64,000 nucleotides of DNA, taken from CAYJHC01 sp964369465 (GTDB lineage: Bacteria; Bacillota; Clostridia; Peptostreptococcales; Anaerovoracaceae). Made by a program: the position numbers and the translations under genes. Numbering within the stretch: the first letter of the stretch is position 1; each line of letters opens with the position of its first letter. Below, piece by piece: positions 8,896-15,789 of this stretch. Where the stretch lies: the NCBI GenBank assembly GCA_964369465.1, contig CAYJEX010000001.1, forward strand, positions 92,874 to 156,873, given 5' to 3'. Under the pieces are notes generated by a model that made no database searches, was not told where the DNA came from, and saw only the letters and a list, made by a program, of their open reading frames with translations.

Positions 8896-9255
8896 TTATT
8901 CAGTCAAGTCGTTTATCATAGTCAAAGAAGCTTCTATCATCATTGGGCATTTTTCAACCTTGTTAATAGGGTTTCCTTCCAATAATTCTTCACACTCGAT
9001 TGATCCAAATGTTTCTTTAAACCAGTCTATAAAATAAGGGCCTGTCTCTTCTGTTGCCTTTTGGGGATTATCTAGGTGTAACATTGCAATTGCTGCTGTA
9101 ACAATTCCACAGTTTGCCCCAACACCCAAGCCAAAACAAAAGCCCCCGCTTGCTTTCACAAAATCATCATTTTCTTTTCCCATGTTTTTTAAGCATTCTT
9201 CGACTATTATCTGACTACAACAATAACCCTTTAATTTATATTCTAAAATTTCCAT
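8896..9255 (-). CDS. C_GCAxxG_C_C family small redox protein
   Basis: The 119-residue Cys-rich protein has CCSQ near the start (Cys12, Cys13), then Cys21, the GGFCFGLGVGANCGIVTAA signature (Cys40, Cys49), and Cys88 and Cys103 in the C-terminal third. This is the pattern of the C_GCAxxG_C_C family, which is thought to bind a metal or Fe-S centre and occurs beside redox enzymes. It lies 8 bp after the methyltransferase gene in the same operon. A homologue is present in the DVU_1551-1559 cluster (recalled). Its function is not established. Confidence 0.75.
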   Translation of the reverse strand: MEILEYKLKGYCCSQIIVEECLKNMGKENDDFVKASGGFCFGLGVGANCGIVTAAIAMLHLDNPQKATEETGPYFIDWFKETFGSIECEELLEGNPINKVEKCPMMIEASLTMINDLTE

Positions 9256-9263
9256 TTTTTCTC

Positions 9264-10073
9264 CTATATTTTTGTTGCCACAATAAGAAAGTAGCCTACG
9301 CCTTTTTCTTTCTTTATCTCTTCTGCAAAAGGAAGGTTCTCCCCTTTCATTATGGTTTCCGCAACATAAGTTTCCAGTTCCGAACTATAGTCTTCAAAAA
9401 TTATCTCTCCAAACCCAATATCTTCCATTTCTTTAATTAGTATATCTTTGAAAAAAACTCCTTTGTATCTAAACTCTATATCTTTATATTCTTGAACTTC
9501 ATTGCAATCTTCATGTGTATGGTCCTCTTCTCCGTCGCATTTTTTCTCTTTGTTGTCTTCACATCCATGAGCGCATGCTTCTTCTGTGTGAACATGTTCG
9601 GTCTCTTCTTTTCCTCCGCAACCATCATATTCCATTTGGGTTGCTGCCGCTACCCTTGCTAATTCTCTCGCTTTATCTATATCTTCCTTATTTTCTTCTT
9701 TGTAATATAGATCTGAAATTATGTACTTTCCTCCTTTTTTTAAGGTACAAAACGCTTCGTGAATTGCTTCATCTGGTTTTGAAATCAAACTCAAAGTACA
9801 CTCTGCAATTATTCCATCTAGTGCATTAGACGAAAAGTCTTCTAGAAACTCTCCATCTCCATATTTCGCTTTTGCATTCAGTTTTCTCTCGTTTGTTATT
9901 CTTATCTTTTCTAGAGATACATCTATAGGATAAACGTTATATCCATATTTTTTTTCTAATCTTTCTGTTGTTTCGCCTTCTCCACATCCCACTTCCAAAA
10001 CATCGGCACCTTCTTTCAAGCGTGCCAGCTCTAGTCCTCTGTCTGTTATTCTAAATTCACCTGGTCTTAACAT
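9264..10073 (-). CDS. SAM-dependent methyltransferase with Cys/His-rich insertion
   Basis: A class I methyltransferase with motif I DVLEVGCGEGETTERL (about residues 24-39), an acidic motif II (YPIDVS) and LKKGGKYIISDLYY near 111-124. An insertion of about 45 residues (149-196) carries five Cys (152, 167, 171, 179, 190) and five His (160, 162, 169, 185, 187) in an acidic stretch, which looks like a metal-binding arm. After it the fold resumes with the C-terminal strands. It lies 24 bp behind the radical SAM gene and overlaps no neighbour. It corresponds to the DVU_1556-type methyltransferase (recalled). The methyl acceptor is unknown. Confidence 0.8.
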   Translation of the reverse strand: MLRPGEFRITDRGLELARLKEGADVLEVGCGEGETTERLEKKYGYNVYPIDVSLEKIRITNERKLNAKAKYGDGEFLEDFSSNALDGIIAECTLSLISKPDEAIHEAFCTLKKGGKYIISDLYYKEENKEDIDKARELARVAAATQMEYDGCGGKEETEHVHTEEACAHGCEDNKEKKCDGEEDHTHEDCNEVQEYKDIEFRYKGVFFKDILIKEMEDIGFGEIIFEDYSSELETYVAETIMKGENLPFAEEIKKEKGVGYFLIVATKI

Positions 10074-10097
10074 AAAATATCCTTTCTTTCTGCCTCC

Positions 10098-11519
10098 TTA
10101 TTTATCGGCAATATTTTCTTCTTCTTTTCTATATATGCTATTATACGCACAAAACGGTATTAGTTTATTGTCACGGCTTAATACCTGCACTCTACATCTT
10201 TTCAATCTATTAGTATCAATTGTATCTACGTCTTGAAATGGCATTGCTGTTATTGTAAATGTATTCATTTTATAAAACGCTAACATTTCATCTAGAGTTT
10301 TTATCTGACTTGAGCTTGTTATGTTTTCAAGTATATTCTCTTCGTTTTCTTCAACATCCCATTTATTAATTACAAAGCCTCTATCTTTTCTAATTATTTC
10401 ATTCTCGTCAAAACGCGATATTTTTTTTCCTTTACCACAGATTTCTTTTTCTTTTTTTTCTGTTTCGCAACAAGATATTCCTTCTTCGTTGTTTTTGTTA
10501 TTTATTTGAGATATTATTCTTTCTCCATCCTTCACATAAATGGAATAAAAGCAACACAGTGGGTGCCCTGTAGCTATTGGTAAAAAATCCTTTTTTTTGA
10601 TGAACTCGTTTGCTTTTTCCAATTCGTGAATTATATCAAACATAGATGTTCTCTTTTTTTCTTCCGGATGCCTCCCAAAATAACTAACGGGCTGAAAGTG
10701 AACTCCCTTGATAATGTCTATATTCTCTATAAGAAATTTTAACATATTTTTTATGTCTCTGTCATTAACTCCTGGAATAATTGTAGGGACCAAAGTAACT
10801 GGTAATTTCGCGTTTCTAAGGTTTTCTATAGCTTTATGCTTTGTATTTAAAAGGCCTTGTCCTCTTATTTTGTTATATATCTCATCGCTTGTTCCATCAA
10901 ACTGCATAAACACTACGGATGCTCCTGCTTTTTTTAACTTCTCCGCATAACCTTTTTCTTCAGCAATTCTTTTTCCATTGCTATTTATTTGTATATATTC
11001 AAATCCTTTTTCTCTTGCAATTTCAATTATTTCTAGAAGGTCATCTCTAACTGTAGGCTCTCCCCCTGAAAATTGTAGATTGAATGGTATTTCTTCACCT
11101 ATCTCAATTAAGAAGTCCAATTTTTTTTCTATTTCGTTTAAAGTAATATCTTCATTATTTTTTGTATCTCGAGCTTTTTCTTCTTTTGCATTTGCAAAAC
11201 AATATGGACAAGCTTGATTACATCTTTTTGTTATATCTATCACAACGCAACATGCTGTTTGTAAATGATTTTCGCATGTTCCGCAATTCATTGGACAATC
11301 TTTTCCTTCGTTTTCTTTTGATAACGCAATTTTAGGAGGAATATTCACTATTTTCTTTTTCATCCATTCTCCAAAATCTTTTTCACTTATATTCAAGTCA
11401 ATCTTTTCCGTTTTGTGTTTTTTACACATTTTTTCGAAAAACACATTGCCATCTTCAAAAAAATATTTGGCATCTATTCCTTTTTTGCACTTTTCACAAT
11501 AGCTCTTCGTTTTTATCAT
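10098..11519 (-). CDS. Radical SAM protein with extra Fe-S motifs (Tes/MJ0619-like, TrsS-type)
   Basis: First gene of the minus-strand operon. The radical SAM cluster motif is Cys100-x3-Cys104-x2-Cys107, followed by QFSGGEPTVRDDL. Before it stand a zinc-ribbon-like Cys8/Cys11/Cys32 set and the pattern Cys75-x3-Cys79-x2-Cys82-x2-His85 with Cys90/Cys91. That pre-cluster pattern is the hallmark of MJ0619 and tetraether-synthase-like enzymes, which act on unactivated carbon. More Cys pairs follow in the C-terminal half (GHPLCCFYS, GISCCETE). As I recall, the TrsS group contains selenoproteins; here the CC positions are TGT-TGC with no in-frame TGA. The substrate is unknown. Confidence 0.8.
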   Translation of the reverse strand: MIKTKSYCEKCKKGIDAKYFFEDGNVFFEKMCKKHKTEKIDLNISEKDFGEWMKKKIVNIPPKIALSKENEGKDCPMNCGTCENHLQTACCVVIDITKRCNQACPYCFANAKEEKARDTKNNEDITLNEIEKKLDFLIEIGEEIPFNLQFSGGEPTVRDDLLEIIEIAREKGFEYIQINSNGKRIAEEKGYAEKLKKAGASVVFMQFDGTSDEIYNKIRGQGLLNTKHKAIENLRNAKLPVTLVPTIIPGVNDRDIKNMLKFLIENIDIIKGVHFQPVSYFGRHPEEKKRTSMFDIIHELEKANEFIKKKDFLPIATGHPLCCFYSIYVKDGERIISQINNKNNEEGISCCETEKKEKEICGKGKKISRFDENEIIRKDRGFVINKWDVEENEENILENITSSSQIKTLDEMLAFYKMNTFTITAMPFQDVDTIDTNRLKRCRVQVLSRDNKLIPFCAYNSIYRKEEENIADK

Positions 11520-11554
11520 TTTACCCCTTTTGCCTCAATTTCTTATTTTATTAA

Positions 11555-11563
11555 ATTATACCA
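11555..11563 (-). promoter_or_regulatory. Extended -10 promoter for the radical SAM operon
   Basis: On the minus strand the sequence reads TGGTATAAT, a TG-n-TATAAT extended -10, about 40 bases ahead of the radical SAM start codon. No good -35 is visible, as is common for extended -10 promoters. Confidence 0.55.
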
Positions 11564-11736
11564 TAATTTGCCAAATTTCTCTCGTCACATTTCTCTGTCT
11601 TGATATTTTGCAATTGTTTATATTATTTTGTTATATCATTATTTGTTAGAAATATAAACAGTTTTTGACTTTTCCACTCTCTTTCGTTACAAATTTGCTA
11701 CCACCCTTTCATTCTTTCATTTGCCTTCTTCTTAAG

Positions 11737-11766
11737 TTGACACTCTGCCCTTTTCAGTGATATAAT
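11737..11766 (+). promoter_or_regulatory. Sigma-A type promoter of the MOP gene
   Basis: TTGACA (11737-11742) and TATAAT (11761-11766) are both consensus hexamers with an 18-bp spacer. Transcription should start near 11773, giving a leader of about 130 bases. This is one of the strongest promoters in the window and fits a highly expressed enzyme. Confidence 0.8.
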
Positions 11767-11807
11767 TTCTCAAAGTGGCTTTTGATTTTTATCAATAGCT
11801 TGTTGTT

Positions 11808-11861
11808 AACAAATGATTGTTTTTCCCCTTAATCGAGGCATCCTTTAATAATCATTTTGTT
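11808..11861 (+). promoter_or_regulatory. Long hairpin in the MOP mRNA leader
   Basis: AACAAATGATT at 11808-11818 can pair with AATCATTTTGTT at 11850-11861 with one bulged base; the loop is about 31 bases. A second GTTAAC copy (11869-11874) matches the one at the 5' arm (11805-11810). There is no T-run, so it is not a terminator. It does not match a riboswitch class that I recognise. Confidence 0.4.
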
Positions 11862-11905
11862 TTGTTAAGTTAACTGATTTTTATTTAATATTTTAGGAGG
11901 TTTTT

Positions 11906-14749
11906 ATGAAACTTAGAAAAATGACTTTGAACATTAATGGCGCAGATAGAATGTTCATATGCGATCCTGCCAAAGACTCTTTAGCTGATGTTGTAAGAAG
12001 ACTTGGACTTACAGGAACTAAAGTAGGATGTGGCAAAGGTGTTTGCGGATCTTGCTCAATAATCCTTGATGGAAAAGTTATTCGTTCATGTACAAAGAAG
12101 ATCGATAAAGTAGAAGAATATAGTAAAATAACTACTATCGAGGGAATAGGCGCACCTAACTTCTTGCATCCACTTCAAGTTGCATTTATGCACTATGGAG
12201 CAGTTCAATGTGGTTTCTGTTCGCCAGGATTTATCGTATCTGCATACCAACTATTATTAGAAAATAATAGCCCTAGCAGAGAAGACGTTAGAGATTGGTT
12301 CCAAAAACACAGAAATATTTGCAGATGTACAGGGTACAAGCAGATTGTTGATTCTGTAATGGAAGCGGCTAAAGTTCTTCGTGGCGAATGTACAGTAGAA
12401 GATATCAAAGTAGACCAAGGAAAACCTGGCGACTACTATGGTAAATCAATTGTTAGACCAGCTGCACTTGCAAAAGTTTGCGGTGTTGCAGATTATGGTG
12501 ATGACATTGAGTTGAAAATGCCTGCAAATTCACTACACGCTGTAATGGCGCAACCTAAAGTTGCACATCACGCAAAAATAAAAAGCATTAATGTTGCTGA
12601 AGCAGAGGCTATGCCTGGAGTTTACAAAGTTGTTACTCACAAAGATGTTAAAGGATCTAATAGACTTAACTTCTTCCAGTTCTCTCCAAGAACTCTTGCT
12701 ACAGAACAAACTCATATATTGTTAGCAGAAGATAAAATTTTCAACTACGGTGATTGTGTTGCTCTTGTTGTTGCAGATACAAAAGATCATGCACGTGCGG
12801 CAGCAGAAAAAGTAACTATTGACTACGAGCAACTTCCAGAATACTTAAATTATCTAGAAGCTGCAATGCCAGATGCTATGAGAATACACGATGATCATCC
12901 AAATGTTTGGGCATACCAGCCAACAATCAAAGGATCTGGACATGACACAAAAGATGTTATTGACAATGCTCCAAATGTAGTAGAGGGATCATTCTACTCA
13001 ACTAGAGAACCTCATATGCCTATTGAAGGTGATACTGTTCAAGCTTACTGGGGCGATAACGATATGCTTACTGTTCAATGTAAAGCTATGGCTATTGGTG
13101 CACACGTTGGCGACATTGCAGAAGCTACTGGTGTTTCAGAGGACAAAGTAAGAGTTATCGAAAATCCTACAGGGGCAACATTTGGATGGGGTATTGCTGG
13201 TGCTACATATTCACTAGCTGCTATTGCTTGTCTAGCTTGCGATAATATGCCTGTTGCTTTATCGATGACATACGAAGAATTTATGGCTTTCTCAGGAAAA
13301 AGAGCTCCGTCATATTCAAACTCAAGACTTGCATGTGACAATGATGGGAAAATTATAGCTGTTGAATGGGACTTTGGTCTTGACCACGGTGCTTACAACG
13401 AGCTTGGAGATGACCTAGCATGGAGACCTGCAAGATTTACTTACTTCCCATATAATGTTCCAAATGTAATGGGATTATCTAGAACAGCTTGTACAAATCA
13501 TGCTTACGGTACTGCATATAGAGGATACGGTTCTCCTCAAGCATATACTTGTTCGGAAGCAATGATGGATATAATGGCAGAAAAAATGGGAATAGATCCA
13601 TTCGAATTCAGATGGATAAATATAGCTAGAGAGGGCGATCTTAACTTAAATAGTTTCCCATACGTTGATTATCCAATGGAGCAAATCATGGAAACTATGA
13701 AACCAATCTATGATGCTGCAGTTGCAAGAGCAAAAGCCGAGAACACTCCAGAAAAGAAAAGGGGTGTTGGTATTGCTTGGGGTGGCTACAATGTAACAGA
13801 AGGTAATGAAGACCAATGTACTTTAGGAATAGAGCTTCTTCCAAATGGAAAGTTCGCAAAATACGATACTTGGCAAGATCAAGGTCAAGGTGGTGACTCA
13901 GGTTCTTTACAGTGTACAGTAGATGCGCTTACTGAACTAAATGTTACTCTTGACGATATAGAACTAAGACAAAATGATAGTATTTATGGTGTGGACTCGG
14001 GAGCTACTGCTTCTTCAAGACAACACTACATGAACACTATTGTATCTAAAATGGCAGCTGAACAACTAATAAATGCAATGAAGAAATCTGATGGAACATA
14101 CAGAACTCATGCTGAAATGGTTGCGGAAGGAATCCCTACTAGATACGATGCACAGTACACAAATACAACTGACGAAGATCTTTCTTGCTTAGATCCTAAT
14201 ACAGGTATTGGAAATCCAACTCCTGCCTACACATATGGTCTATTCTTAGCAGAAGTAGAAGTTGACGTTGCTACGGGCAAAACTACAGTTTTGGCATACC
14301 ACTCAGTAGATGACGTTGGTGTTATTGGAAATCCAACATCAGTAGATGGACAAGCATATGGTGGACTTTCTCACTGTATTGGTTTTGCTCTTACTGAAAA
14401 TTATGATGATGTTAAAAAGCACAACAATATCATGGGTGCTGGAATCCCTACAATTAAGGATATTCCGGATGATTTCAACTTAACTCACTTGGAAAATCCT
14501 AGAGCTAAAAATCCTCGTGGATCTTCTGGAGCATCAGAAGCATTCCAGTCATCAGGTCATATGGCAGTAATCAATGCGATTAACAATGCTTGTGGAGTAA
14601 GAATTTACGAATTACCTGCAACACCTGCAAAAGTTAAAGCTGGAATTGATGCACTTGCAAAAGGCGAAGAAGTTGCTAAACCTAAGAAATATTTCCTAGG
14701 ATCTGACTTCTACGAAGAAATGGAAAATATCAAAAATAATCCAGTTTAA
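11906..14749 (+). CDS. MOP-type molybdopterin aldehyde oxidoreductase (xanthine oxidase family)
   Basis: Single-chain molybdenum hydroxylase of 947 residues. The plant-ferredoxin-like [2Fe-2S] domain has Cys42, 47, 50 and 62. The helical [2Fe-2S] domain has Cys102, 105, 139 and 141. The rest is the large molybdopterin-binding region with no FAD domain. These Cys are two residues out of phase with Desulfovibrio gigas MOP (907 residues), and the ends are very alike, including YFLGSDFYEEMENIK. The likely catalytic Glu is Glu878 in GASEAFQSSGH. Family members oxidise aldehydes or N-heterocycles by water-derived hydroxylation; the substrate cannot be read from sequence. AGGAGG precedes the ATG, and a strong promoter and a terminator bracket it as a single-gene unit. 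Confidence 0.92.
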   Translation: MKLRKMTLNINGADRMFICDPAKDSLADVVRRLGLTGTKVGCGKGVCGSCSIILDGKVIRSCTKKIDKVEEYSKITTIEGIGAPNFLHPLQVAFMHYGAVQCGFCSPGFIVSAYQLLLENNSPSREDVRDWFQKHRNICRCTGYKQIVDSVMEAAKVLRGECTVEDIKVDQGKPGDYYGKSIVRPAALAKVCGVADYGDDIELKMPANSLHAVMAQPKVAHHAKIKSINVAEAEAMPGVYKVVTHKDVKGSNRLNFFQFSPRTLATEQTHILLAEDKIFNYGDCVALVVADTKDHARAAAEKVTIDYEQLPEYLNYLEAAMPDAMRIHDDHPNVWAYQPTIKGSGHDTKDVIDNAPNVVEGSFYSTREPHMPIEGDTVQAYWGDNDMLTVQCKAMAIGAHVGDIAEATGVSEDKVRVIENPTGATFGWGIAGATYSLAAIACLACDNMPVALSMTYEEFMAFSGKRAPSYSNSRLACDNDGKIIAVEWDFGLDHGAYNELGDDLAWRPARFTYFPYNVPNVMGLSRTACTNHAYGTAYRGYGSPQAYTCSEAMMDIMAEKMGIDPFEFRWINIAREGDLNLNSFPYVDYPMEQIMETMKPIYDAAVARAKAENTPEKKRGVGIAWGGYNVTEGNEDQCTLGIELLPNGKFAKYDTWQDQGQGGDSGSLQCTVDALTELNVTLDDIELRQNDSIYGVDSGATASSRQHYMNTIVSKMAAEQLINAMKKSDGTYRTHAEMVAEGIPTRYDAQYTNTTDEDLSCLDPNTGIGNPTPAYTYGLFLAEVEVDVATGKTTVLAYHSVDDVGVIGNPTSVDGQAYGGLSHCIGFALTENYDDVKKHNNIMGAGIPTIKDIPDDFNLTHLENPRAKNPRGSSGASEAFQSSGHMAVINAINNACGVRIYELPATPAKVKAGIDALAKGEEVAKPKKYFLGSDFYEEMENIKNNPV

Positions 14750-14830
14750 AAATTCTGTAGAATGCTAAAAGGCAATTTCACCTCATATTTTATGAAAACG
14801 ATAAAATATAATAAATAGCCTTTAATAAAG

Positions 14831-14886
14831 AAAAAATTAGCTACAACGCTTGGTTAATCAAACCATATGTTGTGGCTAATTTTTTG
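14831..14886 (+). terminator. Rho-independent terminator of the MOP gene
   Basis: AAAAAATTAGCTACAAC (14831-14847) pairs with GTTGTGGCTAATTTTTT (14869-14885 region), one G-T pair, with a loop of about 21 bases and a T-run in the 3' arm. Confidence 0.8.
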
Positions 14887-14920
14887 TTATCTATCCTTGC
14901 AATTTAAGGGTTTAAATCTA

Positions 14921-14949
14921 TTGAAGAGCTGCCATAATTGTGTTACAAT
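14921..14949 (+). promoter_or_regulatory. Promoter of the lipoprotein gene
   Basis: TTGAAG (14921-14926) and TACAAT (14944-14949) are separated by 17 bp. It lies downstream of the MOP terminator, so the lipoprotein has its own transcript. Confidence 0.6.
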
Positions 14950-14985
14950 TTAGAAAATAATGCAGTATTTTAAGGAGGGAATAAT

Positions 14986-15600
14986 ATGAAAAAATTAGCA
15001 ACTATATTACTAATGATGCTAATGATGATGACCCTAGCTTCTTGTGGAGGAGGGGGCGAGGATATGTCTTCTGATGATTCACAGCAGCAACTAGGTGAAT
15101 CCCTAGATGATAGCACTGTAGGAGGAGATACTACTCCGACATCTACAGAAACTACTGTCGCAATTGATATAAAAAATGACATTATGACTGTAACAGTATC
15201 GGGACTAGCAGCAGAAGACTTCTGGCATAGACTCCAACAAAGTAAGAGCGACCCTAATAGTGAAATAATTTGGAAGATGAACCTATCTGTTGCATTTTTA
15301 GATCTTAATGTTTTTGGCGGAGAGGTCTTCCCCTCAGGAGATACAGCAGAATTTTATTATGATAAAGACAAGATAACATTTACAAGCCCTATTGTAGATT
15401 TACCTCGAATGTGGGCTTCTGATGATGAGAGTCGTATTATCGGCGAAAAACATTTCGATGTTACAGAAATTAAAGAAACAAATATATTTCTACTTGGAGG
15501 AGAAGAAGAGGATTATGTTGTAACTATATTAGCAGATGATATCGCGTTTAGTGGAGCCGTGAGTGATGGTGTTCGTTCTATCGTATATGAAGATGATTAA
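14986..15600 (+). CDS. Putative lipoprotein of unknown function
   Basis: The 204-residue product starts with a Met/Leu-rich signal peptide ending in the lipobox L-A-S-C, with Cys20 as the lipidated residue. Then come Gly-rich and Asp/Ser/Thr-rich linkers to about residue 55 and a beta-rich globular part. It should be anchored on the outer face of the membrane. No family is recognised. A GGAGGG site precedes the ATG. It has its own promoter and terminator between the MOP gene and the oxidoreductase gene, so a role in the MOP system is only suggested by position. Confidence 0.75.
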   Translation: MKKLATILLMMLMMMTLASCGGGGEDMSSDDSQQQLGESLDDSTVGGDTTPTSTETTVAIDIKNDIMTVTVSGLAAEDFWHRLQQSKSDPNSEIIWKMNLSVAFLDLNVFGGEVFPSGDTAEFYYDKDKITFTSPIVDLPRMWASDDESRIIGEKHFDVTEIKETNIFLLGGEEEDYVVTILADDIAFSGAVSDGVRSIVYEDD

Positions 15601-15662
15601 TATTTTTCCTGTTAAAGAAGTTCTTTGACTTTACACCTTGAAATTTTTATTACAATATTTAA

Positions 15663-15712
15663 AAAAAAAAGATGTGTTGATGAAAACCCTTAATCAAATA
15701 CATCTTTTTTTT
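15663..15712 (+). terminator. Rho-independent terminator of the lipoprotein gene
   Basis: AAAAAGATGT-GTTGAT pairs with ATCAAA-TACATCTTTTTT with small mismatches and an 11-base loop, ending in a run of eight T. Confidence 0.75.
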
Positions 15713-15789
15713 CTATGGTTCTTTTTCTTTCATGCTTTATCTCTTTGTGGTAAAATATAATTAAAGTTATAAAATATTTGGTAAATTAA

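Larger units (their letters stand above)
11520..11905. other. Divergent intergenic region between the two halves of the MOP system
   Basis: This 386-bp gap has no credible coding frame. It holds an extended -10 for the minus-strand operon (11555-11563), a near-consensus promoter for the MOP gene (11737-11766) and a leader of about 130 bases containing a long hairpin. No clear operator palindrome was found. Confidence 0.7.

Noticed and set aside
10521..10600. Selenocysteine codon in the radical SAM protein
   Set aside because: The CC positions in GHPLCCFYS are TGT and TGC, and no in-frame TGA was found in the gene.
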